Shown here: piece after piece, positions 19,113 through 31,097 of the stretch | Position numbering within the stretch: the stretch's first letter is position 1 | How the letters are laid out: each line of letters starts with the position of its first letter | NCBI GenBank assembly: GCA_024685995.1 | Contig: JAIBDY010000017.1 | Coordinates: 1-43,239, forward strand | Direction: 5' to 3' | Length of the DNA stretch: 43,239 nucleotides | Source of the DNA: Piscirickettsiaceae bacterium | GTDB taxonomy: Bacteria > Pseudomonadota > Gammaproteobacteria > Nitrosococcales > Methylophagaceae | Translations under genes and position numbers: made by a program | Notes under the pieces: model-generated | What the model was told of the DNA's origin: nothing | Seen by the model: the letters and a program-made list of their open reading frames with translations, nothing else | Database searches by the model: none

Positions 19113-19902
19113 ATTGTTGCCAGATCGGTTGTTCTATCGATGGTGTACTCGGTTTGGCATGTTCACGCTGCGGCATCACACCGGCCTCATACGCTAAGCG
19201 CCCAGCATTAATCGCCTGTGCAAAAGCCGTGGCCATACGTGCTGGTTCTAGGGCTTCAGCAACTGCAGTATTCAATAAAATACCGTCGTAGCCTAACTCC
19301 ATCGCTTGCACCGCATCCGATGGCTTACCAATTCCCGCATCTACCAACAGGGTGATATCGGGTAAACGGTCGCGTATGGTTTGTAATGCATACGGGTTGA
19401 CCAAGCCTTTTCCTGTACCGATCGGCGCCCCCCAAGGCATAATCACTTCACAACCCAGGTCGGCCAGTTTTTGGCACAATACTAGATCGTCGGTGCTATA
19501 GGGAAAGACTTTAAATCCATCGGCAATTAACGTTTTTGTCGCTTCAAGTAAGGCGAAAGGATCGGGTTGCAGATTATAACTATCCCCTAAGACTTCAAGT
19601 TTAATCCAATCTGTTTGAAATAATTCTCGCGCGAGATGGGCGGTTTTAACCGCTTCTTTCGCACTGTAACACCCTGCTGTATTCGGTAATAAATGACAGC
19701 CTAGTGATTGCACTAGTTGCCAAAATTGCTCGCCACTCTTTGAAGTGGTCGGTGTTTGACGACGTAAGGATAAAGTGATGACTTGCGCTTGAGAAGCGGC
19801 AATCGCATCCATCATGATTTGTGGCGAGCTATACAACGCAGTGCCAATAAATAAGCGACTTTCTAAAGTTTGATCGTAAACTTGCCAAGGTGATGCTCGC
19901 AT
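19102..19902 (-). CDS. thiG: Thiazole synthase
   Basis: ThiG builds the thiazole phosphate from deoxyxylulose 5-phosphate, dehydroglycine and ThiS-thiocarboxylate. The 266-residue TIM-barrel protein has the Schiff-base lysine in [11 protein letters not shown], followed by [11 protein letters not shown], the [13 protein letters not shown] loop and [18 protein letters not shown] lies 5 bases before the ATG at 19902, and this Shine-Dalgarno sits inside the last codons of thiS, showing coupled translation. A longer frame from 19941 would overlap thiS in another frame and is rejected. Its C-terminus is extended slightly ([20 protein letters not shown] region), overlapping thiDE. Confidence 0.96.
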   Translation of the reverse strand: MRASPWQVYDQTLESRLFIGTALYSSPQIMMDAIAASQAQVITLSLRRQTPTTSKSGEQFWQLVQSLGCHLLPNTAGCYSAKEAVKTAHLARELFQTDWIKLEVLGDSYNLQPDPFALLEATKTLIADGFKVFPYSTDDLVLCQKLADLGCEVIMPWGAPIGTGKGLVNPYALQTIRDRLPDITLLVDAGIGKPSDAVQAMELGYDGILLNTAVAEALEPARMATAFAQAINAGRLAYEAGVMPQREHAKPSTPSIEQPIWQQYGE

Positions 19903-19903
19903 C

Positions 19904-20107
19904 TCAACCTCCAGTAATCGGCGACACAATATCAATCGCATCGCCTGTTTGTATCACGGTTGTTTCATAATCGGCTTGTATTAACATCGACTCGTTCAAC
20001 ACGACAATAAATCGTCCTTCTGTCATTTTGTGCTGCGTCAATAATTGCGCCACCGTACAGTCTTGTTTGACGCTGATATCTTCACCATTAAATTGCATGT
20101 TTATCAT
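19904..20107 (-). CDS. thiS: Sulfur carrier protein ThiS
   Basis: A 67-residue ubiquitin-fold sulfur carrier. It opens [13 protein letters not shown] and ends with the diagnostic SPITGG; the terminal glycine carries the thiocarboxylate used by ThiG. I start at the ATG at 20107 because a weak CGAG lies 8 bases before it; an ATG at 20098 is the alternative and gives 64 residues. It begins 5 bases after the thiO stop. ThiF, the adenylating enzyme that ThiS needs, is not encoded in this window. Confidence 0.93.
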   Translation of the reverse strand: MINMQFNGEDISVKQDCTVAQLLTQHKMTEGRFIVVLNESMLIQADYETTVIQTGDAIDIVSPITGG

Positions 20108-20112
20108 GTTTA

Positions 20113-21189
20113 TTACTCGTAATATTGGTCGAACAATAATTGATCTGTTCGGCCACTTAATCGTTTGATGCATTCTTCCACCATCGCGGGGCCAAACAGG
20201 TAACCATGGCGATAAAAGCCATTGAGTTGATAACCCCATGATCGGCGTTTTATCACCGGCATATTATCGGTTAACGCTGGCCGACAATGCGCGGCCATAT
20301 CCAATATCCGTGCTTCAGCAAAGCCTTTATGTAGACTATAAAGTGCGGACATCAATTCTAAACCCGAGCGTACGCTTACTGGTGAACGGTCATCACTTTC
20401 TAAGACTGTTGCGCCTAGCACATACTCGTGATTAGGCCTTGGTGCCAAATATAAGGGATAGCGCGGATGCATCAAGCGAATCGCATGTTTCAGACGCACT
20501 TCCGGGGCATGGACACGAATAATCTCTCCTCGAACCCCCCGTAGCGTATCTACATCTTGCGCAGCACCATTGCCTCGACAATCCAGAACGGCATCATACG
20601 TTTGTGCTGATCGAGCAAAATACTGTTGCGAATGTGACTCAATCGTGAATTCTGACAAGGATTCGATAGGGTCGCATTGTTGCCAGTCACAGTGCTGTCT
20701 TAAGACGTCGCCTAAGACCCGAAATAAGTGTCGATTATCGAGACAGGCCTCTTGTTCAAATAACATCGCTTGTTCAAAGTTATCGGCCAAATCTTGTTCA
20801 CGAGCAGCCAATTCTATTTGATTTAAGTCTGTATACGATTCAGCCCCTAATATATGTTGCGCACGTCGTCGATATCGCTGTAACTCAGTTTTATCGCCCG
20901 CATGCGCAACCACCAAGGTACCGTGCGTTTGGTAAAACACGGTTTCCGGTAATGCTTTAAGCCATTCGGGCCACAGAGCCAAAGAATACTGCCCCAATGC
21001 TTGCACCTTTAAGTCAGCATTAATGGCTTCTGTCGCAGGCGCTATCATTGCTGCAGCGACATAGCCCGCACTATCACGCCCGATAGCGTCATCACTAGAC
21101 AAAATATCAACGTGATGGCCTTCTATCACCAACCGCCATGAGAGTAACCTGCCGATCAGGCCACTCCCGACTACTAAATATCGACTCAT
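20113..21189 (-). CDS. thiO: Glycine oxidase ThiO
   Basis: A 358-residue FAD enzyme of the DAO family that oxidises glycine to iminoglycine, the dehydroglycine source for ThiG. The N-terminal dinucleotide motif is YLVVGSGLIGRLLSWRL, followed by DSAGYVAAAMIAP and, near the C-terminus, CRPALTDNMPVI and NGFYRHGYLFGPA, the FAD-closing region. Its presence in place of ThiH points to oxygen-dependent thiazole synthesis. It starts 15 bases after the thiC stop and 5 bases before thiS, within the riboswitch-controlled operon. Confidence 0.94.
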   Translation of the reverse strand: MSRYLVVGSGLIGRLLSWRLVIEGHHVDILSSDDAIGRDSAGYVAAAMIAPATEAINADLKVQALGQYSLALWPEWLKALPETVFYQTHGTLVVAHAGDKTELQRYRRRAQHILGAESYTDLNQIELAAREQDLADNFEQAMLFEQEACLDNRHLFRVLGDVLRQHCDWQQCDPIESLSEFTIESHSQQYFARSAQTYDAVLDCRGNGAAQDVDTLRGVRGEIIRVHAPEVRLKHAIRLMHPRYPLYLAPRPNHEYVLGATVLESDDRSPVSVRSGLELMSALYSLHKGFAEARILDMAAHCRPALTDNMPVIKRRSWGYQLNGFYRHGYLFGPAMVEECIKRLSGRTDQLLFDQYYE

Positions 21190-21204
21190 AAGCTGACTAT
21201 AACG

Positions 21205-23034
<1,830 letters not shown>

Positions 23035-23127
23035 TCATCAACAGAATTGGGGAAGATGGAATGTTGCCAGAAGAGCAAACAAGAAGTTAAGCACGGCTGC
23101 TGTCTTAGTGACAACGAGTCTTAGCCA

Positions 23128-23211
23128 TTTCGCTTGTTTCCTACGGAGGTATTAGCCTCTTCAGGTTCAACGGGTTTCATCTCAGCCAATCTAATGGCAC
23201 CCCGACAAGTG
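23128..23211 (-). promoter_or_regulatory. TPP riboswitch (THI element)
   Basis: Read on the minus strand, the leader contains all the THI-box landmarks in order: CGGGGTGCC, GGCTGAGATGAAACCCG, TTGAACCTGA, GGCTAATACCTCCGTAGGAA. The closing helix P1 is CTTGT (23205-23209) with ACAAG (23133-23137). Binding of thiamine diphosphate should shut off thiC and the downstream genes. No U-tailed terminator follows; TCCCC (23049-23053) can pair with GGGGA of the thiC Shine-Dalgarno (23022-23026), which suggests control of translation initiation. Confidence 0.95.
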
Positions 23212-23217
23212 GCACAG

Positions 23218-23246
23218 AGTATAAAATAAAAAAAGGCGTTTGACTA
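23218..23246 (-). promoter_or_regulatory. Probable promoter of the thi operon
   Basis: On the minus strand, TAGTCA (23241-23246) and TATACT (23218-23223) are separated by 17 bases. The start point would fall near 23211, exactly at the beginning of the riboswitch. Confidence 0.6.
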
Positions 23247-23349
23247 TGTTTATACTTCGCGACGGCTTTGTTATATTGGTTAGCAGAGCGATAGCCCTAT
23301 TATTTTGCGCTTCCAGTACCGTTGACACTACTCTCTTAAGGCATGCTTT

Positions 23350-23898
23350 ATGACTTCACAATCGGATCAAGAGGATATTGCCTTATTTCGCCAAGAAATT
23401 GGACAAGTGGAACATATTGCCCAAGATAAGATCATTCCCGTCACCAAACCCCAATCAACACCGGTGCGAACGCGTCAACAAACACTCACCGAATCGGAAG
23501 CTGTCCTCTCTGATATCTATGCGCCTACGACACTCGTCGGTAGCGAAGAAGCACTAAACTTTCGCCGCAGTGGTATTCAAGAACGTATGTTATCGCGCTT
23601 ACGCAATGGCCATCTCAAAATGGATGCTGAGCTCGACCTGCATGGTATGACGATTCCTGTCGCCCATCAGGCCTTACTCACTTTTATTGAAGATTGTTTA
23701 CGCTACAAAATACGTAGTGCTCGGATTATTCACGGTAAAGGCTGGAGTTCAAAACACCATAAGCCTATTTTAAAAAGCAAGCTAAACGGGTGGCTACGCG
23801 AGATGGATGAGGTACTGGCGTTTTGTTCTGCGCGCATAGAAGATGGTGGCACAGGGGCATTGTATATCCTGCTTCGACGAGGCGATTTGACGCAATAA
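23350..23898 (+). CDS. Smr-domain protein (YdaL/SmrA-like)
   Basis: A 182-residue protein whose C-terminal half (about 90-180) is an Smr domain. The defining motifs are present: LDLHGMTIPVAHQAL and ARIIHGKGWSSK, followed by RIEDGGTGALYILLRR. Such domains are nicking nucleases acting on DNA or RNA; single-domain bacterial proteins include YdaL and SmrA. The N-terminal 80 residues are variable and charged and include ALNFRRSGIQERMLSRLRNG, a helical lead-in common in this subgroup. AAGG lies upstream of the ATG. It is transcribed alone, convergent with purL, and its last codons form half of a large hairpin. Confidence 0.92.
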   Translation: MTSQSDQEDIALFRQEIGQVEHIAQDKIIPVTKPQSTPVRTRQQTLTESEAVLSDIYAPTTLVGSEEALNFRRSGIQERMLSRLRNGHLKMDAELDLHGMTIPVAHQALLTFIEDCLRYKIRSARIIHGKGWSSKHHKPILKSKLNGWLREMDEVLAFCSARIEDGGTGALYILLRRGDLTQ

Positions 23899-23927
23899 CC
23901 ACACAAAGTCGTTATTGCGTCAAATCG
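23883..23927. terminator. Large perfect hairpin between convergent smr-like gene and purL
   Basis: A 17-base perfect stem: 23883-23899 (CGATTTGACGCAATAAC) pairs with 23911-23927, around an 11-base loop. The left arm contains the smr stop codon. Neither strand has a U-run after the stem, so it may act as a bidirectional processing or blocking structure and not a classic intrinsic terminator. Confidence 0.7.
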
Positions 23928-23936
23928 GTTCAAACA

Positions 23937-26900
23937 CTAGCCCACCCACTTTCTCGCATTATGGAATAAACGTAGCCAAGGGCCATCTTTACCCCAATCA
24001 TCTGGGTGCCAAGAGTGTTGTACGGTACGTATCACCCGTTCTGGGTGAGGCATCATAATAGTGACCCGACCATCGTTGGTCGTCAGCGCTGTAATCCCTT
24101 TTGGCGACCCGTTCGGGTTTTGAGGATAACGCTCCGTCGCTTTACCATGGTTATCGACATAACGCATCGCAATAAGCGCATCATCAATATCTTTCGTACT
24201 GTCGAATATTGCCCGCCCCTCTCCATGCGCCACTGCAATTGGTATTTTTGAACCTGCCATGCCTTTTAACAAGATAGAGGGCGACTCGACAATTTCCACT
24301 AAGGCAAAACGGGCTTCAAATTGTTCTGATAAATTGCGTTCAAATTTTGGCCAATGATCACTACCCGGAATCAATTCCTTTAATTGCGATAACATTTGGC
24401 AACCATTACACACACCTAGGGCAAAGGTATCTTCGCGCTCAAAAAAGGCACTAAATTGTTGCCTTGCCCGGTCATTATGCAAAATTGTACTGGCCCAACC
24501 TCGGCCCGCGCCTAAAACATCACCATAAGAAAAACCGCCACAGGCCACAAGCCCTTTGAAATCGGCCAAATCAGTTCGACCTTCTAAGATATCGCTCATA
24601 TGCACATCAACCGCGGTAAAGCCCGCATGGTCAAAAGCTGCTGCCATTTCAATTTGGCCATTCACACCTTGTTCGCGAACAATGGCCATTTTAGGCCGAA
24701 CGCCACTGAGGATAAGCTGTGCCGCTATATGGTCATCCCTGTCAAATGATAGAGACACGTTTAAACCTGGATCCCCATTATCAGATATAGCATCGAACTC
24801 TTCTTGCGCACAAGCGGGATTATCACGCAGCCTTTGCATCTGATAACTGGTTTCGGCCCAGTAACTTTGCAGCCTCGACCGTGGTGAATCAATAGCCTGA
24901 ACCTCGTTCACTTTGACCACAATTTGGTCATCATCACGTAATGTGCCGATAACATGACTGTAATGGGCTAAGTCGCATTCACGCAAAATGGCTAAGGTAT
25001 CATCAACATCGCTATGGCGCACTTGAATCACCGCTCCTAATTCTTCATTGAACAGAACAGGTAACATGTCGCCCAAACCAGAAAGGTTGATATCAAGACC
25101 GCAATGTCCGGCAAACGCCATTTCACATAATGTCGTGATCAAACCACCATCACTGCGATCGTGATAAGCCAAGATCAGGTGGTCTTTTTTGAGTAGTTGT
25201 ATCGCCGAGAAGAAGTTCTTTAAATCTTCTGCTTGCCCTAAGTCTGGCGCGTAATGTCCCACTTGGTTGTATACCTGTGCCAAGGCTGATGCTGCCAAAC
25301 GGTTAAAGCCTTTACCTAAATCGATATAGATCAGATCGGTATCACCGACATTGGTCTTCAACTCAGGTGTGCAGGTTTTCGCCGCATCGGTGACAGGTGC
25401 AAAAGCGGTAATCACCAATGACAACGGCGAGGTTACCGATTTTGTTTCGTCGCGATCTTGCCAAACGGTTTTCATCGATAGCGAATCTTTACCGACAGGA
25501 ATTGCTATATCCAATTTTGGACAAAGCTCCATCCCGACCGCTTTGACGGTATCGTACAAAATGGCATCTTCTCCAGCATGGCCACAAGCCGCCATCCAGT
25601 TGGCTGATAATTTAATATCGCCTAACTTTTCAATATCGGCGGCGGCAATATTCGTGATCGCCTCACCAATCGCCATCCTTCCTGATGCCGGCGCGTCCAC
25701 CAAAGCAATCGGAGCCCGTTCTCCCATTGCCATCGCTTCACCGGCAAAGCCATGATGATCCGCTAGTGTCACCGCACAATCGGCCACGGGAACTTGCCAT
25801 GGACCCACCATCTGATCTCGCGCAACCAAGCCAGTCACGCTTCGGTCCCCAATCGTTATCAAGAAACTTTTACTGGCCACCGTCGGTAGCTTGAGAACGC
25901 GTTCTAAGGCCGCATTGACATCTATCCCACCCAATTCTAATTCTGGTTTATGGAAGGTATGATGTTTAACGTCACGTAACATTTTCGGCGGTTTACCCAA
26001 TAGCAATGACAATGGCATATCGACAGGCACTGTGTCATTATCAGCATCGCCGACCAGTAGATGTTGTTCCTCAGTCGCTTCACCCACAATCGCCCAAGGA
26101 CAACGCTCACGATCCGCAATCGCTTGGAACACCTCCACTTGATCTTGCGCAATCCCTAAGACGTAACGCTCTTGCGATTCATTACACCAAATTTCCATCG
26201 GTGACATACTGGATTCATCATTGGGTACCAGTCGTAAATCAAAACGACCACCACGACCACTATCATCGACCAATTCAGGAAAGGCATTGGATAGACCACC
26301 AGCGCCCACGTCGTGAATTGCGATAATGGGGTTTTTATCATCCAAAGCAACACAACGATCGATGACTTCTTGGCAACGACGTTCCATTTCTGGATTACCG
26401 CGTTGCACCGAGGCAAAATCGAGACTTTCTTCACTACTACCCGATGAGACTGACGATGCAGCACTGCCTCCGAGACCGATTAACATCGCTGGGCCACCCA
26501 ACACAATCAGTTGAACGCCGGGTTCAAAGATATTCTTTTTAATATGTTGCGGTCTAATCGTACCCATACCGCCCGCGACCATAATGGGCTTATGATAGCC
26601 TCGCACTTCCATCCCTTCGGCTGCGGGTACAGCTGCCTCATAAGTTCTGAAATAGCCACACAAATTAGGCCGGCCAAATTCATTATTAAACGCAGCGCCA
26701 CCTAAAGGGCCTTCCAACATAATTTCCTGTGCAGACGCCATCCGCGCCGGCTTGCCATAAGGCATCTCCCAAGGCTGTTCAAAATTGGGAATATTTAGAT
26801 TAGAGACCGAGAAGCCGGTTAAACCCGCTTTGGGTTTTGATCCACGACCGGTTGCACCTTCGTCACGAATTTCACCACCGGCGCCTGTTGCCGCACCTGG

Positions 26901-27821
26901 AAAGGGAGAGATCGCTGTCGGGTGGTTATGGGTTTCCACCTTCATGATAATATGTTGCTCTTCACTTTGATAACCATATTGACTGGTTCGCATATCAACG
27001 TGAAAGCGTTGGCTGAGGTGTCCTTCAATCACCGACGAATTATCACTATAAGCCGTCAATACGCCTTCTGGGTTTTTGGTGTGCGTATTACGAATCATAT
27101 TAAACAAAGTCTCAGGCGCAGGGTTACCGTCAATGACCCAATCGGCGCTAAAAATTTTATGGCGGCAATGCTCTGAGTTCGCTTGCGCAAACATCATCAA
27201 CTCCACGTCATTAGGGTTTCTGCCTAATAGCGTAAAATTGTCGACCAAATAATCGATTTCGTCTTCCGCCAAAGCTAAGCCCATTGTCTTATTAGCTTCA
27301 ACCAAGGCCTCTCGACCACCATTTAAAATATCGATAGCTAATAAAGGCCGTGATTCACTATGCATAAACAAGCGATCCACCTCCTCTTCCGAGGTGAAGA
27401 TAGACTCAATCATCCGATCATGTAATAGACCGCTGACTGTTTGCCATTGTGGTCGCGACAGTGAGGCGCTAGTTTTCACAAAGAAGGCAATGCCGCGTTC
27501 GATACGTACGACAGTATTGATGCCGCTATTTAAGACGATATCGGTCGCCTTGCTAGACCAAGGTGAAATTGTGCCTGGTCGCGGCGTAGCGAGGAAAAAA
27601 GTTTCGTCGGCTTCGCTGATGCTAGTGGTCATTGTCGCTTCGAGCAGCGTTTCTAATAATGACTGCTCATCCGTTGTCAGCACATGATCATCTGTGACAT
27701 CGATAAAATAGCGGTACTCGCTTCGTAAACCAGATATTTCAGCAATATTATCTTGAATAGCGTTTAATAATTTCGCTAATCGAAAAGTAGAGTGCGCCGC
27801 ATGGCCAATCATCTGTAACAT
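23937..27821 (-). CDS. purL: Phosphoribosylformylglycinamidine synthase
   Basis: Large-type PurL converts FGAR to FGAM in purine synthesis using ATP and glutamine. The protein is 1,294 residues from the ATG at 27821, preceded by AGGAAC; an ATG at 27842 would add 7 residues and lacks a better ribosome site. The N-terminus aligns with E. coli PurL through STFRLAKLL. The synthase halves contain [44 protein letters not shown] and YHDRSDGGL. The C-terminal glutamine amidotransferase has the nucleophile Cys in [12 protein letters not shown] and the His-Glu pair in MPHPERV. It is transcribed alone; the short divergent gap to the RDD gene (27822-27903) must hold its promoter. Confidence 0.97.
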   Translation of the reverse strand: MLQMIGHAAHSTFRLAKLLNAIQDNIAEISGLRSEYRYFIDVTDDHVLTTDEQSLLETLLEATMTTSISEADETFFLATPRPGTISPWSSKATDIVLNSGINTVVRIERGIAFFVKTSASLSRPQWQTVSGLLHDRMIESIFTSEEEVDRLFMHSESRPLLAIDILNGGREALVEANKTMGLALAEDEIDYLVDNFTLLGRNPNDVELMMFAQANSEHCRHKIFSADWVIDGNPAPETLFNMIRNTHTKNPEGVLTAYSDNSSVIEGHLSQRFHVDMRTSQYGYQSEEQHIIMKVETHNHPTAISPFPGAATGAGGEIRDEGATGRGSKPKAGLTGFSVSNLNIPNFEQPWEMPYGKPARMASAQEIMLEGPLGGAAFNNEFGRPNLCGYFRTYEAAVPAAEGMEVRGYHKPIMVAGGMGTIRPQHIKKNIFEPGVQLIVLGGPAMLIGLGGSAASSVSSGSSEESLDFASVQRGNPEMERRCQEVIDRCVALDDKNPIIAIHDVGAGGLSNAFPELVDDSGRGGRFDLRLVPNDESSMSPMEIWCNESQERYVLGIAQDQVEVFQAIADRERCPWAIVGEATEEQHLLVGDADNDTVPVDMPLSLLLGKPPKMLRDVKHHTFHKPELELGGIDVNAALERVLKLPTVASKSFLITIGDRSVTGLVARDQMVGPWQVPVADCAVTLADHHGFAGEAMAMGERAPIALVDAPASGRMAIGEAITNIAAADIEKLGDIKLSANWMAACGHAGEDAILYDTVKAVGMELCPKLDIAIPVGKDSLSMKTVWQDRDETKSVTSPLSLVITAFAPVTDAAKTCTPELKTNVGDTDLIYIDLGKGFNRLAASALAQVYNQVGHYAPDLGQAEDLKNFFSAIQLLKKDHLILAYHDRSDGGLITTLCEMAFAGHCGLDINLSGLGDMLPVLFNEELGAVIQVRHSDVDDTLAILRECDLAHYSHVIGTLRDDDQIVVKVNEVQAIDSPRSRLQSYWAETSYQMQRLRDNPACAQEEFDAISDNGDPGLNVSLSFDRDDHIAAQLILSGVRPKMAIVREQGVNGQIEMAAAFDHAGFTAVDVHMSDILEGRTDLADFKGLVACGGFSYGDVLGAGRGWASTILHNDRARQQFSAFFEREDTFALGVCNGCQMLSQLKELIPGSDHWPKFERNLSEQFEARFALVEIVESPSILLKGMAGSKIPIAVAHGEGRAIFDSTKDIDDALIAMRYVDNHGKATERYPQNPNGSPKGITALTTNDGRVTIMMPHPERVIRTVQHSWHPDDWGKDGPWLRLFHNARKWVG

Positions 27822-27903
27822 AGTGTTCCTAGTTCGCATCAATCAATCTAATAATGATACTTTATGTCGCTTCTCTACCCAAATAAATTACAACTGACTT
27901 TTT

Positions 27904-28362
27904 ATGCTTGATACTGCGAACATCATCAGACCGGGGTTGTTTCGGCACCTTATCATCATCATTTATGATCTCTTGTTGCTACTAGCCTGCCTATTGCTAG
28001 CGACATTGGTGATTGTGGCATTGAATCGCGGCGAAGCCATTGGCCAAGGTAACCCTTTTTTCATTGTCTATTTATTCGGGGTCAGCTTTGCTTTCTATGG
28101 CTGGTTTTGGACGCATGGCGGGCAAACTCTCGGTATGCGCACATGGAAGGTCACCCTGTACAGTCGGCATCATCATATTGTGAATTGGCGACAAGCTTTA
28201 TTACGCTTTGTGGTGTCTATCTTGGCTTGGGTACCTTTTGGCTTTGGTATTTGGTGGCAATATTTGCATAAAAACAATCAGAGCTGGCCTGACAAGCTCT
28301 CAGGCACCTACCTACATTATGCTAAAAAGGCTATCAATAAACCGTTATCTCGGCTATCTTGA
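27904..28362 (+). CDS. RDD family membrane protein
   Basis: A 152-residue inner-membrane protein of the RDD family. Three hydrophobic segments lie at about 15-43, 52-70 and 104-122. The family pattern is visible in RPGLFRHLIIIIYDLLLL (the usual R-D pair, with Arg and Asp in the first segment) and in GGQTLGMRTWKVTLYS, followed by NWRQALLRFVVS and WPDKLSGTYLHY. The function of the family is poorly known. It is divergent from purL and its stop is immediately followed by the stop of the convergent ABC exporter gene, with no base in between. Confidence 0.87.
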   Translation: MLDTANIIRPGLFRHLIIIIYDLLLLLACLLLATLVIVALNRGEAIGQGNPFFIVYLFGVSFAFYGWFWTHGGQTLGMRTWKVTLYSRHHHIVNWRQALLRFVVSILAWVPFGFGIWWQYLHKNNQSWPDKLSGTYLHYAKKAINKPLSRLS

Positions 28363-30141
28363 CTAATGGGTGTCGGAATACAATCGAGTATACAAGCCCC
28401 CTTCATTGATCAACTGATCGTGATGGCCTTGTTCGCTGATTTTGCCATCTTCAAACACATACACGCGGTCTGCTTGGCGCACAGCACTAAACCGATGCGC
28501 AATAATGATGGTCGTACGTTGTTGTAAAAAGGTCTCTAACGCATTCAATAGGTTCTGTTCAGTTTCCATATCAAGAGCAGATGTCGCTTCATCTAAAATC
28601 ACCACTTTAGGGTCTGCCAACAACATTCTAGCGATCGCAATACGTTGACGCTGGCCCCCTGACAATCTCACCCCACTTCGGCCAATTTCGGTATCCAGGT
28701 CGTCTTCTAGCTCCCAAACAAAATCTGTCATTTGCGCGACGTCTAACACATGCCAGATATCTTCATCGAGATAGTCTCTACCCATGGTTATGTTGTCACG
28801 GATAGTGCCATTAAAAATAGCAGGATGTTGCAATACCGTTGCCACATTCTCTCTCACAATAGCCAAGCCAATCTTCTCGATCGGGACGCCATCAAACTTC
28901 AGCTCTCCGCGTTGGTGAGGATATAAACCCAGCAACACTTGCACCAAAGTCGATTTACCACCACCACTCGCGCCCACTAAGGCCACTTTTTCACCGGCTT
29001 TAATATCTAAACTTACTCCTTTCAGCACATCTTCATTCTTACCATAACGAAAGTGTAAATTTTTGATGCTAATACCCACCGTATGCTTACCTGCAAACGG
29101 ATTTTCTGTGCAGTCATATTCTGGTTCTTGCTTTAAATTATCCAATTTGTTGATTCTGTTTAATGCTGCTTTCGCTGCATACCAAGCATATTGAATACCT
29201 ATCACCTCATTGACCGGTCCCATCATGAACCAAAGGTAACCAAATACCGCCATCATCTCGCCAATACTCAGATCTGAGAGCAGTACCATTAACATGGCTA
29301 ACGCCCTAAACACTTCGAAGCCAAGCAAAAAAATCGTAAAACTCAAGCGGTTAGCTGTGTCGCTTTTCCAAGCGTAAGCAATACCGTGATCTCTGACCAA
29401 TTTGGCTTGATCGGATAAACGCTTGAGATAATGCCCTTCTCTATTCGCAGCTCGGACTTGTTGAATGCCTTCCAATATTTCTGTTAGCGAAGATTGAAAC
29501 ACTTCAAATGCTTTATTCTCGCGCTGCTTTAATACTTTGACCTGTTTACCAACTACTACCGTGGCATAGATAACAATCGGGTTCAGCAGCAATATAAATA
29601 AAGCCAACTGCCAATGCATGATCAACAAAATAACCGCTGTGCCAATGATAGATAAAATAGCGATAACTAAACGACTAATCGAGGTCGCAATAAAACTATC
29701 AATCGTATTGAGATCGGTGACGAGGTGCGAACTCACTGCGCCACTGCCGAGCGTTTCATATTCCGCCATAGAAATTTGTTGTAACCGCCGTAGCAAACCA
29801 TGACGAATTCGATAGGTAATGTCTTTAGCAATAATCGTAAACTGGCGGGTTTGCCACACATTAAACACTAAAGACAATAACCGTAAACTCATGGTGAGCA
29901 ATAACACCACAATCAAATAACGCGCAGGTTGATGCCAAAATTCTGGGAGTAGCTGATTGATGGTGCCCACAATGAAACCAGGTTGATTGAGTAGGACTTC
30001 ATCAACCATCAATGGCATTAATAACGGGATTGGTACTGCACATAAAGTCGCCAATATCGCGATAATATTGGCCTTGGTCAAAGCCGTTTTATGCTCTAAG
30101 GCAACCTTCAGAATATAACGACTGTTATAGGTCTCGCGCAT
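28363..30141 (-). CDS. ABC exporter, fused permease and ATPase (MsbA/multidrug type)
   Basis: A 592-residue half-transporter that should act as a homodimer in the inner membrane. The transmembrane domain (about 15-310) has six predicted segments. The ATPase domain has Walker A GASGGGKST, Q-loop around VLQHPAIF, signature LSGGQRQR, Walker B VVILDEATSALD and the switch histidine in IIIAHRF. I start at the ATG at 30141; a TTG at 30156 in the same frame would add five residues but has no clear ribosome site. Substrate is unknown: lipid, drug or peptide are all possible, and no accessory gene lies next to it. A TetR-type gene lies upstream on the same strand. Confidence 0.93.
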   Translation of the reverse strand: MRETYNSRYILKVALEHKTALTKANIIAILATLCAVPIPLLMPLMVDEVLLNQPGFIVGTINQLLPEFWHQPARYLIVVLLLTMSLRLLSLVFNVWQTRQFTIIAKDITYRIRHGLLRRLQQISMAEYETLGSGAVSSHLVTDLNTIDSFIATSISRLVIAILSIIGTAVILLIMHWQLALFILLLNPIVIYATVVVGKQVKVLKQRENKAFEVFQSSLTEILEGIQQVRAANREGHYLKRLSDQAKLVRDHGIAYAWKSDTANRLSFTIFLLGFEVFRALAMLMVLLSDLSIGEMMAVFGYLWFMMGPVNEVIGIQYAWYAAKAALNRINKLDNLKQEPEYDCTENPFAGKHTVGISIKNLHFRYGKNEDVLKGVSLDIKAGEKVALVGASGGGKSTLVQVLLGLYPHQRGELKFDGVPIEKIGLAIVRENVATVLQHPAIFNGTIRDNITMGRDYLDEDIWHVLDVAQMTDFVWELEDDLDTEIGRSGVRLSGGQRQRIAIARMLLADPKVVILDEATSALDMETEQNLLNALETFLQQRTTIIIAHRFSAVRQADRVYVFEDGKISEQGHHDQLINEGGLYTRLYSDTH

Positions 30142-30241
30142 AGCGTTGTTACTCAAGGGCTTAACGTCACACTTATCTAGACTAACCTAATTACTTCGCC
30201 AGTGCAGGACCGGTAGTCTCCGAGGTTAAGTGAGCGTAATT

Positions 30242-30856
30242 TTAAGCTTGTTTAAATAATACTTGAAGATAAATCTTATATTGTTCGAGATAGGTTTCAA
30301 CCGCATCTCGTTCCGGCATAATTCTGGCCATGATGTAGGCGCCTTCTAGCGCGGTTAAGAACATACCGGCGACTTTATCGGGCTCGACTTCAGTCACTGG
30401 TGGATAGAGCACCATGATCTCTTTTAATTTCTCGCTAATCTTGTCTTGCCATGCTTTCATCGTCAATGACACCGATTCGCCTATCTCTTTGTCAACGAGT
30501 TGGTTTTCGTAACAATAACTAGCATAGAGACAACCTATCTCGTCTTGTTCTAATTTGGCGTGCTGCTCTTGGACAAGACCAACAAAAATCAATAATTGTT
30601 GTAAAGGGTCCTTGCTGAGCTTGGTCGCTTTAGCACAATATTCATTGAGCGTATTTAATTTATTGCTCGAGAACTTTTCAATCATCGCCATCGCTAGGTG
30701 TTTCTTCGATGGGAAATGATAAAAGAACGTTCCTTTCGTTATCCCGACTTGTGCTATGACTTCATCGATCGGCGTTGCAACATGCCCCTGACTTATTGCT
30801 AAGCCCATTGATGTCATTAAAATCTTATCGCGAGTTATATTGCCATCTCTCGGCAT
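30242..30856 (-). CDS. TetR/AcrR family transcriptional regulator
   Basis: A 204-residue repressor-type protein. The N-terminal helix-turn-helix (about 8-55) reads TRDKILMTSMGLAISQGH then IDEVIAQVGITKGTFFYHFP and SKKHLAMAMIEKF, matching the TetR pattern. The C-terminal ligand-binding region contains EIGCLYASYCYENQ and GMFLTALEGAYIMARI, as in the AcrR/NemR-like branch with TetR_C-type domains; the cysteine in GCLYAS is commonly found there. It is divergent from the SRPBCC gene, with two operator-like boxes between them, so self-regulation and control of that gene are likely. The ABC exporter downstream (about 100 bases away) could also be in its regulon. Confidence 0.93.
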   Translation of the reverse strand: MPRDGNITRDKILMTSMGLAISQGHVATPIDEVIAQVGITKGTFFYHFPSKKHLAMAMIEKFSSNKLNTLNEYCAKATKLSKDPLQQLLIFVGLVQEQHAKLEQDEIGCLYASYCYENQLVDKEIGESVSLTMKAWQDKISEKLKEIMVLYPPVTEVEPDKVAGMFLTALEGAYIMARIMPERDAVETYLEQYKIYLQVLFKQA

Positions 30857-30987
30857 ACTCCATCCTCTTGTACTGAGCAGTCTAATTTATTTCTCTGACA
30901 TCACAATGTCATATTGACGTCTTATTATATAGGTTTTCTGTGGTTTGTCACCTTCTGGCATATAAGTAGAACTGCTTAATATATTTT

Positions 30988-31060
30988 ATTTTATACCAAA
31001 TGGTTGACATAAGATTTTTAACAGGTATGATTTACCCATACCGACCAAATGGTACAAAAT
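30988..31060. promoter_or_regulatory. Paired operator-like boxes between tetR-type and SRPBCC genes
   Basis: Two 23-base boxes in inverted orientation match at 17 positions: box 1 is 30988-31010 (+) and box 2 is 31038-31060 (-). Each contains the dyad ACCA-AA-TGGT, at 30995-31004 and 31044-31053. Box 1 covers the -35 of the SRPBCC promoter and box 2 lies just after its start point, an arrangement suited to repression by the adjacent TetR protein. Confidence 0.75.
31004..31031 (+). promoter_or_regulatory. Near-consensus sigma70 promoter for the SRPBCC gene
   Basis: TTGACA at 31004-31009 and TATGAT at 31026-31031 are separated by 16 bases. Transcription would begin near 31038, within the second operator box, about 60 bases before the ATG at 31098. 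Confidence 0.8.
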
Positions 31061-31097
31061 AAATTTAGCGTTCATCAATGTTTGAGGATATAAAGCC

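Noticed and set aside
18589-19291. Plus-strand open frames within thiDE and thiG
   Set aside because: They are antisense to strongly conserved enzymes and lack ribosome sites or recognisable protein features.
23102-23124. Direct repeat CTAAGAC (minus strand) downstream of the TPP riboswitch
   Set aside because: Two 7-base copies 16 bases apart are too short to support a function.
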